The notes: generated from the letters alone by a model not told the origin. A stretch of DNA of 64,000 nucleotides from an uncultured Corynebacterium sp. (GCA_946223355.1 CAMIPB010000002.1:62001-126000); one strand, 5' to 3'. Positions 27,552 through 37,459 are shown, counted from the stretch's first letter. A program made the numbers and translations.

Positions 27552-29119
27552 GCTGGTTCCTTTCCAAACATCGCGCGAGCCTCACCCGCAGTGACCACTG
27601 AACCTGTGATCACAATACCGGAGCCAGATTGAATCTCCGCATCCTCAGCCAGCTCAACCGCCAGAGCATAGGCACTTGGCAAAGCGTCAGCGACATGGAC
27701 GCGCTCTTCGCCGTAAATATCACGTGCTTGCTCTGCCAGTTCGTAGGCATCAAGTGCGCGTGGAGACATGTTCTGGGTAATCACAATCTCAGTAAGATAC
27801 GGCTCCAAATTGGTGAGAATACCGTGGGCATCCTTGTCCCCTAGCACTCCAACAACGCCGATAAGTCGAGCGAAGTTGAAGTCACGATCCAGTGCATCGC
27901 CAAGCGCCTTGGCACCGTGTGGGTTGTGCGCTGCATCGATAAACGTCGTTGGGCTCGTACGCACCCGCTCCAATCGACCAGGAGAGATAGCCTCAGCAAA
28001 ACCATTGCGAACCGTAGCAACGTCGAGTGGACGCCCGGAGCTGGCACCAAAGAAAGCCTCTACGGCAGCCAGCGCAGTGGCAGCATTTTTTGCCTGGTGT
28101 TCACCGGATAACGGCAAGAAGATGTCCTCGTATAGCCCGCCCAGTCCTTGAATTGTTAATTGTTGGCCACCCACGGCAATGCGGGATTCCAGAGCAGCGA
28201 ACTCAGACCCAGCACGCGCCACAGCGTTGTCGGTGTCCACGGCTTTTTGCATGAGAACCTGCATGGCCTCCGGCTCTTGCTCGCCGACGATGATGATGTT
28301 CTCGTTCGGGCTCAATATTTCTTCACGGTCAGCACGCGGCTTGATGATGCCCGCCTTCTCGCCTGCTATCTCAGCCAGAGTATCGCCCAACATGTCCACG
28401 TGGTCTAGACCAATTGGGGTGATAACAGCGACCTCGGGGTCGATCACGTTAGTAGCGTCCCACGTGCCACCGAGACCAACCTCGATGACCGCAACGTCAA
28501 CGGGGGCGTCGGCAAATGCCGCGTACGCCAGCGCAACGAGCACCTCGAATTTGCTCAGCGCAGGGCCGCCGTCTTCTTGGGATTTACGATCCACCATCTC
28601 CACGTAAGGCTTAATTTCTTCCCAAATCCGCACATAATCGCGCGGGTGGATGGGCTGGCCATCAATGCCAATGCGCTCGGTCACCCGCTGCAGATGCGGT
28701 GAGGTGAACAAGCCAGTACGCCGATGGAAATTGCGAAGCAAAGACTCCGTCATCCGTGCAGTTGAGCTTTTTCCATTCGTGCCTGCGATATGGATGGTTT
28801 GGAAACTGTGCTGCGGGTTGCCCAGCAAGTCCATGAGCATCTGAATGCGATCCAGAGAGGGTTCAATCTTGGTTTCAGGCCAACGCTTGTCCAGCTCAGC
28901 TTCTAACTCGTTGAGCGCACGCAACTCCTCCGCAGAGACTTCCTGCGGAGCCGGGGCATTATATTCCTCCGGCGCACCACCGATATTGAGCTTGAGCCCC
29001 GACTCGGTAATTTCTACCGGACTGTCCTCAGTACCCTCAGCGAGCGCATCAACGATCTCAATCTCGTCGCCGGAGTGCTTCGCCTCGGTGTTGTCTTCGA
29101 GCTGGTCGTCAGTAGCCAC
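27548..29119 (-). CDS. folC: Folylpolyglutamate/dihydrofolate synthase
   Basis: 523 residues from a GTG. It has the Mur-ligase-type ATP site HIAGTNGKSSTARM, FTSPHLQRVTERI, EVGLGGTWDATNVI and IDAAHNPHGAKAL. It adds glutamates to folates. The first ~70 residues are acidic and outside the fold. The start shares one base with the valS stop (TAGTG). Order valS-folC-DUF4233 is typical. Confidence 0.95.
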   Translation of the reverse strand: MATDDQLEDNTEAKHSGDEIEIVDALAEGTEDSPVEITESGLKLNIGGAPEEYNAPAPQEVSAEELRALNELEAELDKRWPETKIEPSLDRIQMLMDLLGNPQHSFQTIHIAGTNGKSSTARMTESLLRNFHRRTGLFTSPHLQRVTERIGIDGQPIHPRDYVRIWEEIKPYVEMVDRKSQEDGGPALSKFEVLVALAYAAFADAPVDVAVIEVGLGGTWDATNVIDPEVAVITPIGLDHVDMLGDTLAEIAGEKAGIIKPRADREEILSPNENIIIVGEQEPEAMQVLMQKAVDTDNAVARAGSEFAALESRIAVGGQQLTIQGLGGLYEDIFLPLSGEHQAKNAATALAAVEAFFGASSGRPLDVATVRNGFAEAISPGRLERVRTSPTTFIDAAHNPHGAKALGDALDRDFNFARLIGVVGVLGDKDAHGILTNLEPYLTEIVITQNMSPRALDAYELAEQARDIYGEERVHVADALPSAYALAVELAEDAEIQSGSGIVITGSVVTAGEARAMFGKEPA

Positions 29120-31845
29120 TACTTCTGTGCTCCTAATGCCTCAAGGCGGGCGGAAATACGTTCTACCTCTTCCTCGGCGATGCGGCGGCGCTCACGAATC
29201 TTGTCCACCACAGCGTCAGGTGCCTTGGCTAGGAAGCTCTCGTTGCTGAGCTTCTTGCCGGTTTGCTCGAGTTCCTTGTTCGCCTTAGCCAGGTCCTTTT
29301 CTAGGCGCTTGCGTTCAGCATCCAAATCCACTGCACCGGAAGTATCCAAAGCAACCTCGATGGTGGCTTGAGAAAGGCGTACCTCGATAGTCGCAGAAGC
29401 GGTGAAGTCATCTCCCGGCACGGTGGTGTTCGCCAGGTTACGGATCATCTCTTCCTGGTCCTGCAGATCTGCAGCAGCAAAGTCCAGGCGGCCTGGGACC
29501 TTCTGCGACGGCTTCACGCCTTGGTCAGCGCGGAAACGACGCAACTCAGTAATCAGCTTGTCCGCGTCATCGATGCGGCGTGCAGCAACCTCGTCCTTGG
29601 AAGCACCACCGTTGGTATCTTCCGCGGTTGGCCACTTGGCTACTACGAGGGTTTCGCCACCAGTGAGCGCCTTCCACAAAACCTCGGTAACGAACGGCAT
29701 GGTCGGGTGCAGCATGCGCAAAACTACATCCAGGACGCGTCCCAAAACAATCTGGGTATTCGTGCCTCGCAAAGTAACCTCATCGCGTGGAATCTGGGTC
29801 TTGGCAATCTCCACGTACCAGTCACACAGCTCATCCCACGCGAAGTGGTAAAGCAGCTCATTAGCCTTGGCAAACTGATAGTTATCCAGATAATCATCGA
29901 CCTTCGCGCGAACTTCCTCAACACGATCAAGGATCCAACGATCGGCGTCAGTTAGCTCCTCACGTGGCGGCAACTCAGCAATGCCCGCACCATTCATGAG
30001 CGCGAACTTAGTCGCGTTAAACAGCTTGGTAGCAAAATTACGGGAGGCCGCAGCAGCGTCATCGCCCACGGGGAGATCCACGCCCGGGTTCGCGCCACGT
30101 GCCAGGGTAAAGCGCAAAGCATCCGCGCCGTAATCACGCACCCAGTCCATTGGGTCGATGCCGTTACCCAGAGACTTAGACATCTTGCGGCCCTGCTCAT
30201 CGCGTACCAGGCCGTGTAGGTAAAGGTCGTGGAAAGGCACCTGCGGACGACCAGATTCTTTCGCTGCATCAGAGTTAAGAAGTTCCGGGGTCTGCTGCGC
30301 AGCGAAAGTACCAAACATCATCATGCGCGCAACCCAGAAGAACAAAATGTCATAGGCTGTGACCAACACGTTAGTTGGGTAGAACTTCTCCAAGTCAGGA
30401 GTCTTATCTGGCCAACCCATCGTGGAAAATGGCCACAGCGCCGAAGAGAACCAGGTGTCCAAAACATCTTCGTCTTGGACGTAGCCTTCTGGAGCAGTCT
30501 CATCCGGTCCGACACAGACGATATCGCGGTTACCGTCAGCGTCTACTGGGCCGTACCAGATTGGAATGCGGTGGCCCCACCACAGCTGGCGCGAAATACA
30601 CCAGTCGTGCATGTCATCAACCCACTCAAAGTAGCGTGGCTCCATTGAGGTTGGATGGATGGTGGTATCGCCCTCACGCACAGCCTCGCCGGACATCTTG
30701 GCCATCTCGTCGACCTTGACAAACCACTGCAACGACAAGCGCGGCTCGATCGCCTCACCGGAGCGCTCGGAATGCCCAACAGAGTGTACGTACGGACGAA
30801 TTTCCTTGACAATACGTCCCTGCTCAGCAAGCGCATCTCGAATTTCCTTGCGTGCCTCTTCACGAGTCAGGCCGTCAAAGCGAGTGCCCGTATCGGCGAT
30901 ATGGCCAGTGGTGTCCATGATGGTCGGCATATCCAGCTTATGGCGCAGCCCCATTGCGTAGTCATTCGGATCATGCGCAGGAGTAATCTTTACGGCACCA
31001 GAGCCAAACTCCGGATCCACGTAATCATCAGCAATGATTTTCAGCTTGAGATCATCGCGGAACGGGTGCGACAGTTCCTGGCCCACGAGGTGCTTGTAGC
31101 GCTCGTCCTCCGGATGGACAGCAATCGCGACGTCGCCAAGCATCGTCTCAATACGCGTGGTCGCAACAACCAAGTGGGGCTCATCGTCGTTCATGGATCC
31201 GTAGCGGAAGCTCACCAGCTCGCCTTCGACGTCCTTGTAGACAACTTCGATATCAGAAACCGCGGTCTCCAATACAGGTGACCAGTTGACTAGACGGTTG
31301 GCGCGGTAGATCATCCCGGCGTCAAAAAGCTGCTTGAAGATGGTCTGTACCGCACGGGACAGGCCCTCATCCAGGGTAAAACGTTCGCGGGACCAGTCTA
31401 CGGAATCACCAATCGCACGCATCTGGCTCTGGATGGTGCCTCCGTATTCTTCCTTCCATTCCCACACCTTGGAAATGAATTCATCGCGCTCATAATCCCA
31501 GCGGGACTTACCCTCGGTCTCTTTGAGCTTGGCTTCTACCTTGGTTTGAGTAGCAATACCCGCATGGTCTGCGCCTGGCAGCCACAAGGTGGCGTATCCC
31601 TGCATGCGCTTGCGACGAATAATCGAGTCAATGAGCGTGTGGTCCAGCGCGTGGCCCATGTGCAGCTGGCCCGTCACGTTTGGTGGCGGTAGCACAATGG
31701 AAAACGCCGGCGCCTCGCTATGTGCGTCAGGCGTGAAGTACCCGGCTTTCACCCACCCTTCGTAGATATCTTTTTCTAGTTCCTGTGGGTTCCAGGACTT
31801 AGGAAGGGAGTTAGAACGATCATTACCTACATTTTGCTCAGTCAC
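29119..31845 (-). CDS. valS: Valyl-tRNA synthetase
   Basis: 908 residues from the GTG at 31845. The frame stays open 96 codons further, but that part is unlike any ValS and overlaps the regulator gene. It has the HIGH-type motif PPNVTGQLHMGHALDHT, the WWGHRIPIW editing and catalytic region, KMSKS in GRKMSKSLGNGIDP, the anticodon-binding domain and a C-terminal coiled coil (ERKRLEKDLAKANKELEQTG). It charges tRNA-Val. It is translationally joined to folC. Confidence 0.97.
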   Translation of the reverse strand: MTEQNVGNDRSNSLPKSWNPQELEKDIYEGWVKAGYFTPDAHSEAPAFSIVLPPPNVTGQLHMGHALDHTLIDSIIRRKRMQGYATLWLPGADHAGIATQTKVEAKLKETEGKSRWDYERDEFISKVWEWKEEYGGTIQSQMRAIGDSVDWSRERFTLDEGLSRAVQTIFKQLFDAGMIYRANRLVNWSPVLETAVSDIEVVYKDVEGELVSFRYGSMNDDEPHLVVATTRIETMLGDVAIAVHPEDERYKHLVGQELSHPFRDDLKLKIIADDYVDPEFGSGAVKITPAHDPNDYAMGLRHKLDMPTIMDTTGHIADTGTRFDGLTREEARKEIRDALAEQGRIVKEIRPYVHSVGHSERSGEAIEPRLSLQWFVKVDEMAKMSGEAVREGDTTIHPTSMEPRYFEWVDDMHDWCISRQLWWGHRIPIWYGPVDADGNRDIVCVGPDETAPEGYVQDEDVLDTWFSSALWPFSTMGWPDKTPDLEKFYPTNVLVTAYDILFFWVARMMMFGTFAAQQTPELLNSDAAKESGRPQVPFHDLYLHGLVRDEQGRKMSKSLGNGIDPMDWVRDYGADALRFTLARGANPGVDLPVGDDAAAASRNFATKLFNATKFALMNGAGIAELPPREELTDADRWILDRVEEVRAKVDDYLDNYQFAKANELLYHFAWDELCDWYVEIAKTQIPRDEVTLRGTNTQIVLGRVLDVVLRMLHPTMPFVTEVLWKALTGGETLVVAKWPTAEDTNGGASKDEVAARRIDDADKLITELRRFRADQGVKPSQKVPGRLDFAAADLQDQEEMIRNLANTTVPGDDFTASATIEVRLSQATIEVALDTSGAVDLDAERKRLEKDLAKANKELEQTGKKLSNESFLAKAPDAVVDKIRERRRIAEEEVERISARLEALGAQK

Positions 31846-32057
31846 GCGCACCAGTTTAGCCGGTAGGGCAAACCACACGTCACGTTGCGTTCCCCTACTC
31901 CAATTCACCCCCATTTGGACAAGAAAATGCAGCATTCCCAACATTTGACGCCACAAACCAAACAGGCCGAGCTTTTTTGGGGCACGATGAAGAGTGATTC
32001 TGAATAGTAATAACGAAAAGCGCTTCGTGAGATTGAGGTTACGGAAGGAGGGCACCC

Positions 32058-32807
32058 ATGCCACCGCAACGCATGTCAAAAAGGTACGGTACTCCACCGC
32101 CTGCCCATACCTCTCGCACTCCACCTGGCGCACTCATCAAGGTAGTTGACGCAGCTATCGCAGAATTTGCTGAGCGTGGCTTTACAGCCACCCGTCTGGA
32201 TCGCATAGCCTCCGTCTCAGGCATGTCTAAGCGCATGATCCACTACCACTTCACAGACAAATCCGGCCTCTACCACCATTGCGTTGATACTGCTCTAACC
32301 CGGGTGCTCCCCGATTCCGAGGACCTAGACTTCTACGCCAAGATTGCTATTGATGAGATTCGCATGCTTATCGACGCCATCTTTGCCACCGCCAGCGCTT
32401 ATCCCACTGAGGTTAAATTGTTGGCCGCTATCAACACGGACAAGCTTTCGAGCAATCTGCTCATTGAGTCTCAAGACAACATCGCTGCTGTAACTCGCAA
32501 GCTGAACAAGTTGATGATCCGCGGCCAAGACACTGGTGCCTTCCGCCCTGGCATTTCCACCCCGGACGTATTCTTTCTCATCATGTCACTGATGAGCGGA
32601 CACATCACGCAACAGGTCGTGATGAAACGAACCATGAACGTTGACATCCACAGTGCCGAAAATATTAAAGGCACCCACCACATTATGGTGGATGCCGTTA
32701 TCGCGTTCCTTACTGCAAACTTTGCCGCCACTGACTTCGGCGAGCAAGAAGCTTACCTCGATGAAACCTCACGGACAGAGGGCGCAACTGATATCTACGC
32801 CACTTAA
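32058..32807 (+). CDS. TetR-family transcriptional regulator
   Basis: 249 residues. GGAGGG lies eight bases before the ATG. The HTH is at residues ~27-70: VVDAAIAEFAERGFTATRL, IASVSGMSKRMIHYHFTDKSGLY. The remaining ~180 residues form a ligand-binding domain with no recognisable effector. It is divergent from valS and convergent with clpX (13-bp gap, no terminator). Targets are unknown; a role in its own control is usual for the family. Confidence 0.9.
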   Translation: MPPQRMSKRYGTPPPAHTSRTPPGALIKVVDAAIAEFAERGFTATRLDRIASVSGMSKRMIHYHFTDKSGLYHHCVDTALTRVLPDSEDLDFYAKIAIDEIRMLIDAIFATASAYPTEVKLLAAINTDKLSSNLLIESQDNIAAVTRKLNKLMIRGQDTGAFRPGISTPDVFFLIMSLMSGHITQQVVMKRTMNVDIHSAENIKGTHHIMVDAVIAFLTANFAATDFGEQEAYLDETSRTEGATDIYAT

Positions 32808-32820
32808 ACAGACCGGCTAT

Positions 32821-34122
32821 CTAGGCGGACTGCTCCTCACTGCCGGAAAGCAACTCAACGATTGGGTCTGCTTCCTCATTCACAACTTCTGGTGTGATGG
32901 TTACGCTTACGCGCTGTTCATTATCCGGGATGTCATACATCACGGGGACTAGGATCTCTTCCATAATTGCACGTAGACCACGGGCACCGGTCTTCCGCTC
33001 GAGGGCCTTATCCGCAATGGTTTCTAGTGCACCATCTGCAAATCGCAGCTGTGCGTCATCCATCTCAAACAGGGCCTCATACTGACGCACCAGTGAGTTA
33101 CGCGGCTCAGTCAAAACGCGGACCAAGGAATCCCTATCCAGATTCTCCACCGTAGCTACAACCGGGAGACGGCCAATGAATTCTGGAATCAGGCCAAATT
33201 TGACCAAATCCTCAGGGCGGACCTCACCGAAGATGTCCTTCTCATCGCGGTCTTCCTGGCTTTCCAGGCGAGCGCCAAAGCCCAAGCCCTTCTTACCCAC
33301 ACGCTCGGAAATGACCTTTTCTAGTCCTGCGAAAGCACCCGCCACAATGAACAACACGTTGGAAGTATCCAACTGGATAAACTCCTGATTAGGGTGCTTG
33401 CGTCCGCCCTGCGGTGGAATGGAAGCAACGGTTCCTTCCAAAATCTTCAGCAATGCCTGCTGAACGCCTTCACCTGAAACGTCACGGGTGATGGATGGGT
33501 TCTCCGACTTGCGGGTGATCTTGTCTACCTCGTCCACATAGATGATGCCTCGCTGTGCACGCTCTACATCGAAGTCTGCTGCCTGCAGCAGTTTCAGTAA
33601 GATGTTTTCAACGTCTTCGCCAACATAACCTGCCTCGGTTAAGCTCGTGGCATCTGCGATAGCGAAAGGAACATCCAGCATGCGCGCCAAAGTTTGCGCC
33701 AGGTACGTCTTACCGGAACCAGTTGGCCCGAGCATCAAAATATTAGACTTGGCAATCTCCACGCGCTCTTGGTCATCCTTAGCCTTCTTCCGGCCTTGGG
33801 ACGCTGCCTGTTCTTCTGCCTTGATGCGCTTGTAGTGGTTGTAAACAGCCACGGACAAGATGCGCTTAGCGTCATCCTGGCCGATGACATATTTATCTAA
33901 AAACGCCGAGATTTCCTTTGGGCGCGGCAGGCGCTTTTCCTGCTGTGCTTCTTCCTCATTCTTAGTGTTGAGAAGCTCTTCTTCGATGATCTCATTGCAC
34001 AGCTCAATGCACTCATCGCAAATATAAACTCCGCCACCGGCGATGAGCTTTTTCACCTGTTTTTGGCTCTTGCCACAAAAAGAGCATTTCAGCAGGTCGG
34101 CGCTTTCTTGCATGTGTGCCAT
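32821..34122 (-). CDS. clpX: ClpX ATPase, unfoldase of the ClpXP protease
   Basis: 433 residues. The N-terminal zinc finger is LKCSFCGKSQKQVKKL plus YICDECIELC. It has Walker A GPTGSGKTYLAQ, Walker B IIYVDEVDKI, the pore loop GYVGEDVEN and sensor motifs. It recognises and unfolds substrates for ClpP. It is separated from clpP2 by a terminator, so it should have its own promoter within 34123-34240. Confidence 0.97.
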   Translation of the reverse strand: MAHMQESADLLKCSFCGKSQKQVKKLIAGGGVYICDECIELCNEIIEEELLNTKNEEEAQQEKRLPRPKEISAFLDKYVIGQDDAKRILSVAVYNHYKRIKAEEQAASQGRKKAKDDQERVEIAKSNILMLGPTGSGKTYLAQTLARMLDVPFAIADATSLTEAGYVGEDVENILLKLLQAADFDVERAQRGIIYVDEVDKITRKSENPSITRDVSGEGVQQALLKILEGTVASIPPQGGRKHPNQEFIQLDTSNVLFIVAGAFAGLEKVISERVGKKGLGFGARLESQEDRDEKDIFGEVRPEDLVKFGLIPEFIGRLPVVATVENLDRDSLVRVLTEPRNSLVRQYEALFEMDDAQLRFADGALETIADKALERKTGARGLRAIMEEILVPVMYDIPDNEQRVSVTITPEVVNEEADPIVELLSGSEEQSA

Positions 34123-34236
34123 AAAAGTCTGGGATCTCGCTTCTTGAAAGTATTCGGACGAATTTAAAGACTGCCCACCATTCTAGTAAACGAGAAGACA
34201 TTCCCCACTTCTTTGGCTTACTAGGCGTGGCGGCAG

Positions 34237-34275
34237 CAAAAAGGGGAATTCCCGAAACCAACCGGAAATTCCCCT
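34237..34275 (-). terminator. Terminator after clpP2
   Basis: AGGGGAATT (34242-34250) and AATTCCCCT (34267-34275) form the stem. On the minus strand a TTTTTG tail follows. It lies 15 bp after the clpP2 stop. Confidence 0.8.
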
Positions 34276-34290
34276 GCGCATCAAAGTGAT

Positions 34291-34926
34291 TTAAGCGTTG
34301 AGCTTACGGTAATCAAACACCTGGTCAATGATGCCGTATTCCTTGGCCTGTTCCGCGGTGAGAATCTTGTCACGGTCAGTGTCAATGCGAATTTGCTCTG
34401 GGCTACGTCCGGTGTGCTCAGACAGAGTGTCCTCCATCAGCTTACGCATACGCTCAATCTCTGCAGCCTGGATTTCCAAGTCTGAAACCTGACCCTGGGT
34501 GCCCTGGGTCGCAGGCTGGTGGATAAGAACGCGAGCGTTTGGCAACGCAGCGCGCTTGCCTGGTGCACCGGCTGCGAGAAGCACTGCAGCAGCAGAGGCT
34601 GCCTGCCCAAGGCACACGGTTTGCACATCTGGGCGTACATATCGCATGGTGTCGTAGATGGCCATCAACGCGGTAAAGGAACCGCCTGGAGAGTTGATGT
34701 ACATCGTAATGTCGCGGTCAGGGTCCTGTGCTTCCAAGACCAGCAACTGCGCCATGACGTCGTTAGCCGAAGTGTCATCCACCTGGGTACCCAGGAAGAT
34801 GATGCGCTCTTCGAAGAGCTTGGAATAAGGGTTGGTTTCCTTGGTGCCCTGTGCTGACTGCTCGATAAATGAAGGCAGTACGTAACGAGACTGCAGGCTG
34901 TGAGAATTGTTCATTGCGTTAGACAT
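34291..34926 (-). CDS. clpP2: ATP-dependent Clp protease proteolytic subunit 2
   Basis: 211 residues. It has INSPGGSFTALMAIYDTM, the catalytic Ser in CLGQAASAAAVLLAAG, the catalytic His in NARVLIHQPATQG and a downstream Asp in RIDTDRDKILTAEQAKEYGIID. A second paralogue, clpP1, lies 38 bp upstream. In actinobacteria the two form a mixed tetradecamer that works with ClpX or ClpC. Confidence 0.96.
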   Translation of the reverse strand: MSNAMNNSHSLQSRYVLPSFIEQSAQGTKETNPYSKLFEERIIFLGTQVDDTSANDVMAQLLVLEAQDPDRDITMYINSPGGSFTALMAIYDTMRYVRPDVQTVCLGQAASAAAVLLAAGAPGKRAALPNARVLIHQPATQGTQGQVSDLEIQAAEIERMRKLMEDTLSEHTGRSPEQIRIDTDRDKILTAEQAKEYGIIDQVFDYRKLNA

Positions 34927-34964
34927 GTCTATCTCCTAGTTTCTCTTTCTTCCTGGTTTTCCCG

Positions 34965-35570
34965 TTAGTTGCCTACAGGCTGGTTGGTGCTTTCAATAAC
35001 GTGATCCACCAAGCCATATTCCTTTGCCTGCTGTGCGGTGAACCAGCGGTCACGGTCAGAATCCTGAGTGATCTGCTCGAAGGTCTGGCCGGTGTGCTCA
35101 GCAATCAGCTGCGCCATCTCACGCTTGGTCTGTGCAAACTGCTCAGCCTGGATCGCGATGTCAGCTGCAGTGCCACCAACACCAGCGGATGGCTGGTGCA
35201 TCATGATGCGGGCGTGTGGCAAAGCGAAACGCTTACCCTTAGTGCCACCGGAGAGAAGGAACTGACCCATGGAAGCAGCCAAGCCCATGCCGTAGGTTGC
35301 AATATCGCATGGTGAGTACTTCATGGTGTCATAAATTGCCATACCCGCGGTGACAGAGCCACCTGGGGAGTTAATGTAGAGCGAAATGTCACGCGTTGGA
35401 TCCTCCGCGGAAAGCAGCAGAATCTGCGCACACAGCTTGTTTGCAATCTCATCATCAACCTGGGTGCCCAGGAATACAATGCGCTCGCGCAACAAGCGCT
35501 CGTAAACAGAGTCACCCAAGTTCATTCCGGCTGTTGCCTGATTCATTGAAATATTGTTGTCCACAGACAC
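34965..35570 (-). CDS. clpP1: ATP-dependent Clp protease proteolytic subunit 1
   Basis: 201 residues. It has INSPGGSVTAGMAIYDTM, Ser in GMGLAASMGQFLLSGG, His in HARIMMHQPSAG and Asp in SDRDRWFTAQQAKEYGLVD. The GTG or ATG choice at the N-terminus is uncertain, since MSVDNNISMNQATAG contains two candidates. It is the first gene of clpP1-clpP2, with a ClgR-type operator about 100 bp upstream. Confidence 0.96.
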   Translation of the reverse strand: MSVDNNISMNQATAGMNLGDSVYERLLRERIVFLGTQVDDEIANKLCAQILLLSAEDPTRDISLYINSPGGSVTAGMAIYDTMKYSPCDIATYGMGLAASMGQFLLSGGTKGKRFALPHARIMMHQPSAGVGGTAADIAIQAEQFAQTKREMAQLIAEHTGQTFEQITQDSDRDRWFTAQQAKEYGLVDHVIESTNQPVGN

Positions 35571-35668
35571 TATTGAACTCCCGTATACATTGGCTTCTAA
35601 TTTTTAATTGGTGCTTGTAACAAGCGATAGCAACTACCCTACCCGCCTGATAAACGCGCTTGTAATTT

Positions 35669-35686
35669 GTTCGCTATCAGCGTTGC
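35669..35686 (-). promoter_or_regulatory. ClgR-type operator upstream of clpP1P2
   Basis: On the minus strand, GCAACGCTGATAGCGAAC matches the ClgR consensus I recall for C. glutamicum (WNNWCGCYNANRGCGWWS) at every defined position except the first. ClgR is known to activate clpP1P2 in that species. The site lies about 100 bp before clpP1. Confidence 0.7.
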
Positions 35687-35694
35687 CGCAAGTA

Positions 35695-35731
35695 AAAAGC
35701 CCAGAACAGTTGGGTAACTATTCTGGGCTTT
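35695..35731 (-). terminator. Terminator of tig
   Basis: AAAGCCCAGAA (35696-35706) pairs perfectly with TTCTGGGCTTT (35721-35731) around a 14-nt loop. The minus-strand tail is TTTTTAC. It lies 32 bp after the tig stop and separates tig from clpP1P2. Confidence 0.85.
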
Positions 35732-35762
35732 GCCCTCATTAATAATTTAAATAATGGGCGAA

Positions 35763-37115
35763 TTACTCTGCGGATTCCTCAGCAGACTCGTCTTCAACCT
35801 CACCGAAGAATTCGGTGGCGTCGACCTTGTTGCCATCTTCGTCCTTGACGTCTACGCGGCAGATCGCTGCTGCGAGAGCCTTGCCACGGCGAACGTCGGA
35901 GAACAGGTTGCCGATCTGTCCAGAGGACTGCAGCTGCTGGATGAACTGGTTAGGGTCCATGCCGTAAGACTGCGCGGTGAACAGGATGTGGTCAGTTAGC
36001 TCCTGCTGGGAGACCTCTGGGGACTCCTGCTCTGCCAAAGCGTCCAAGAACAGCTGGGTGCGTACAGACTCTTCAGCCTGCTCACGAGACTGCTTGTCGA
36101 ACTCTTCACGGGAAGTTCCCTGGGATTCCAGGAGCTTTGCCAGTGCCTTATCGTCGTGAGCCATCTGGCCCAAGACCTGGTGGAGCTGGTTGTGAACCTG
36201 CTCTTCAACAACTGCTTGTGGCAGCTCGAAGGAGGTCTTAGCCAAAGCAGCCTTCAAAACCTCGTCGCGGATAGCACCAGCCTGCTGTGCCTTGCCGTTT
36301 TCTTCGACCTGACCCTTGGTTGCTTCACGCAGCTCTTCGATGGTGTCGTACTCAGACGCCATCTGTGCGAACTCGTCGTCCAACTCAGGAAGCTTGCGCT
36401 CCTTGGTCTGCTGAACGTGAACCTTAACGGTTCCCTCTTCGTCCTTGTGCTCACCAGCGGTGATGGTGGTGGTGAATTCAGCGTCCTCATCAGTCTTCAA
36501 TCCGCGCAGTGCGGTGTCCAGGCCCTTGATGAGGTTGTCGTCACCAATCTGGTAGGTCATGCCCTTGGAAGAAGCCTCTTCAATCTTCTTGCCGTCGACC
36601 TCAACATCGATGTCGATAATGGCGAAGTCGCCGGTCTTCATCTTGCGCTTGGTGTCCTTGAGCTCACCGAAGCGCTCTGCAAGCTTGTTGAGCTCCTCCT
36701 CGACTGCATCATCGTCGGTCTTAACCGGCGGAACAGTCACGGACAGCTTAGAGAAGTCAGGAACATCAATCTCTGGGCGGACATCAAGCTCAGCAGTGAA
36801 CTCGACGAAGTCCTTATCTTCAATCTTGGTGATGTCGATTTCTGGCTGACCGATTGGGTTCAGGTCATTTTCCTGGATTGCCTGCTCGTAGCGGGTTGGC
36901 AGCATGTCATTGACAACCTGCTCGAGGATTGGGCCGCGGCCGAAGCGCGCGTCGATGAGCTGGCGAGGAGCCTTGCCCTTACGGAAACCTGGAATGGAGA
37001 CCTGCTGAGCGATAGCAGCATAAGCCTGCTCAATTTCCTGGTCCAGCTCAGCAAATGGAACGTTGACGGTGAGCTTGACGCGGGTCTCGCTCAGCTTGTC
37101 GACGGTGGTCTTCAC
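35763..37115 (-). CDS. tig: Trigger factor
   Basis: 450 residues, GTG start with a strong AGGAG site. It has the N-terminal ribosome-binding signature GFRKGKAPRQLIDARFG, a FKBP-type isomerase domain (residues ~150-240) and the C-terminal chaperone arms. The last ~30 residues are acidic (EFFGEVEDESAEESAE), an extension usual in actinobacteria. It chaperones nascent chains at the ribosome exit tunnel. Tig, clpP1P2 and clpX lie together, as in most bacteria. Confidence 0.97.
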   Translation of the reverse strand: MKTTVDKLSETRVKLTVNVPFAELDQEIEQAYAAIAQQVSIPGFRKGKAPRQLIDARFGRGPILEQVVNDMLPTRYEQAIQENDLNPIGQPEIDITKIEDKDFVEFTAELDVRPEIDVPDFSKLSVTVPPVKTDDDAVEEELNKLAERFGELKDTKRKMKTGDFAIIDIDVEVDGKKIEEASSKGMTYQIGDDNLIKGLDTALRGLKTDEDAEFTTTITAGEHKDEEGTVKVHVQQTKERKLPELDDEFAQMASEYDTIEELREATKGQVEENGKAQQAGAIRDEVLKAALAKTSFELPQAVVEEQVHNQLHQVLGQMAHDDKALAKLLESQGTSREEFDKQSREQAEESVRTQLFLDALAEQESPEVSQQELTDHILFTAQSYGMDPNQFIQQLQSSGQIGNLFSDVRRGKALAAAICRVDVKDEDGNKVDATEFFGEVEDESAEESAE

Positions 37116-37166
37116 GAGTTACTCTCCTGGCTTTTCTAAGTGACTTTTGGATTTCTTCGGCCTAGT

Positions 37167-37445
37167 CTAGCTATGCCTAATTACTGCTTGACTATAAGGG
37201 TCGCAAAAATCCCATAAAAGAAAAGAACCCAAGTAAACTTCCGCACCTTGATTAAGTTCGACGACGTATTTGACGGCGTCAAGCTTGCTCTTTAGCCCCT
37301 CACTGAGCACGTCAAAAGGAAGGTAGCTCATGTGGTAGGACAAATCGAAGGTCGCAGGGATCAGGGCTGCCAATGGCAAACCTGCGCTCAATCCAACGCT
37401 GAAACATGCTTTTTGTCGCATAGGCCATAGGCCGGCCGGCCCCAC
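37167..37445 (-). pseudogene. Uncertain ORF, possible transposase-HTH remnant, in a 386-bp gap
   Basis: The interval 37116-37501 has no confident gene. A 92-codon frame runs through most of it. Its middle (LKSKLDAVKYVVELNQGAEV) resembles the start of HTH_Tnp_1-type transposase OrfA domains (x-K-x-x-A-V-x-x-V-L-E), but the rest of a transposase is absent and no inverted repeats were found. It could equally be a chance frame, and no ribosome binding site supports it. The tig promoter should also lie at the low-coordinate end of this gap. Confidence 0.25.
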
Positions 37446-37459
37446 TCTTTGGGGTGAAA

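Noticed and set aside
31846..32133. N-terminal extension of valS
   Set aside because: The extra 96 codons are unlike valyl-tRNA synthetases and overlap the TetR gene; the GTG at 31845 gives the normal N-terminus.
36156..37139. Plus-strand frame of 327 codons opposite tig
   Set aside because: It is a by-product of tig codon usage: Leu/Val-rich with no signal peptide, membrane pattern or ribosome binding site.
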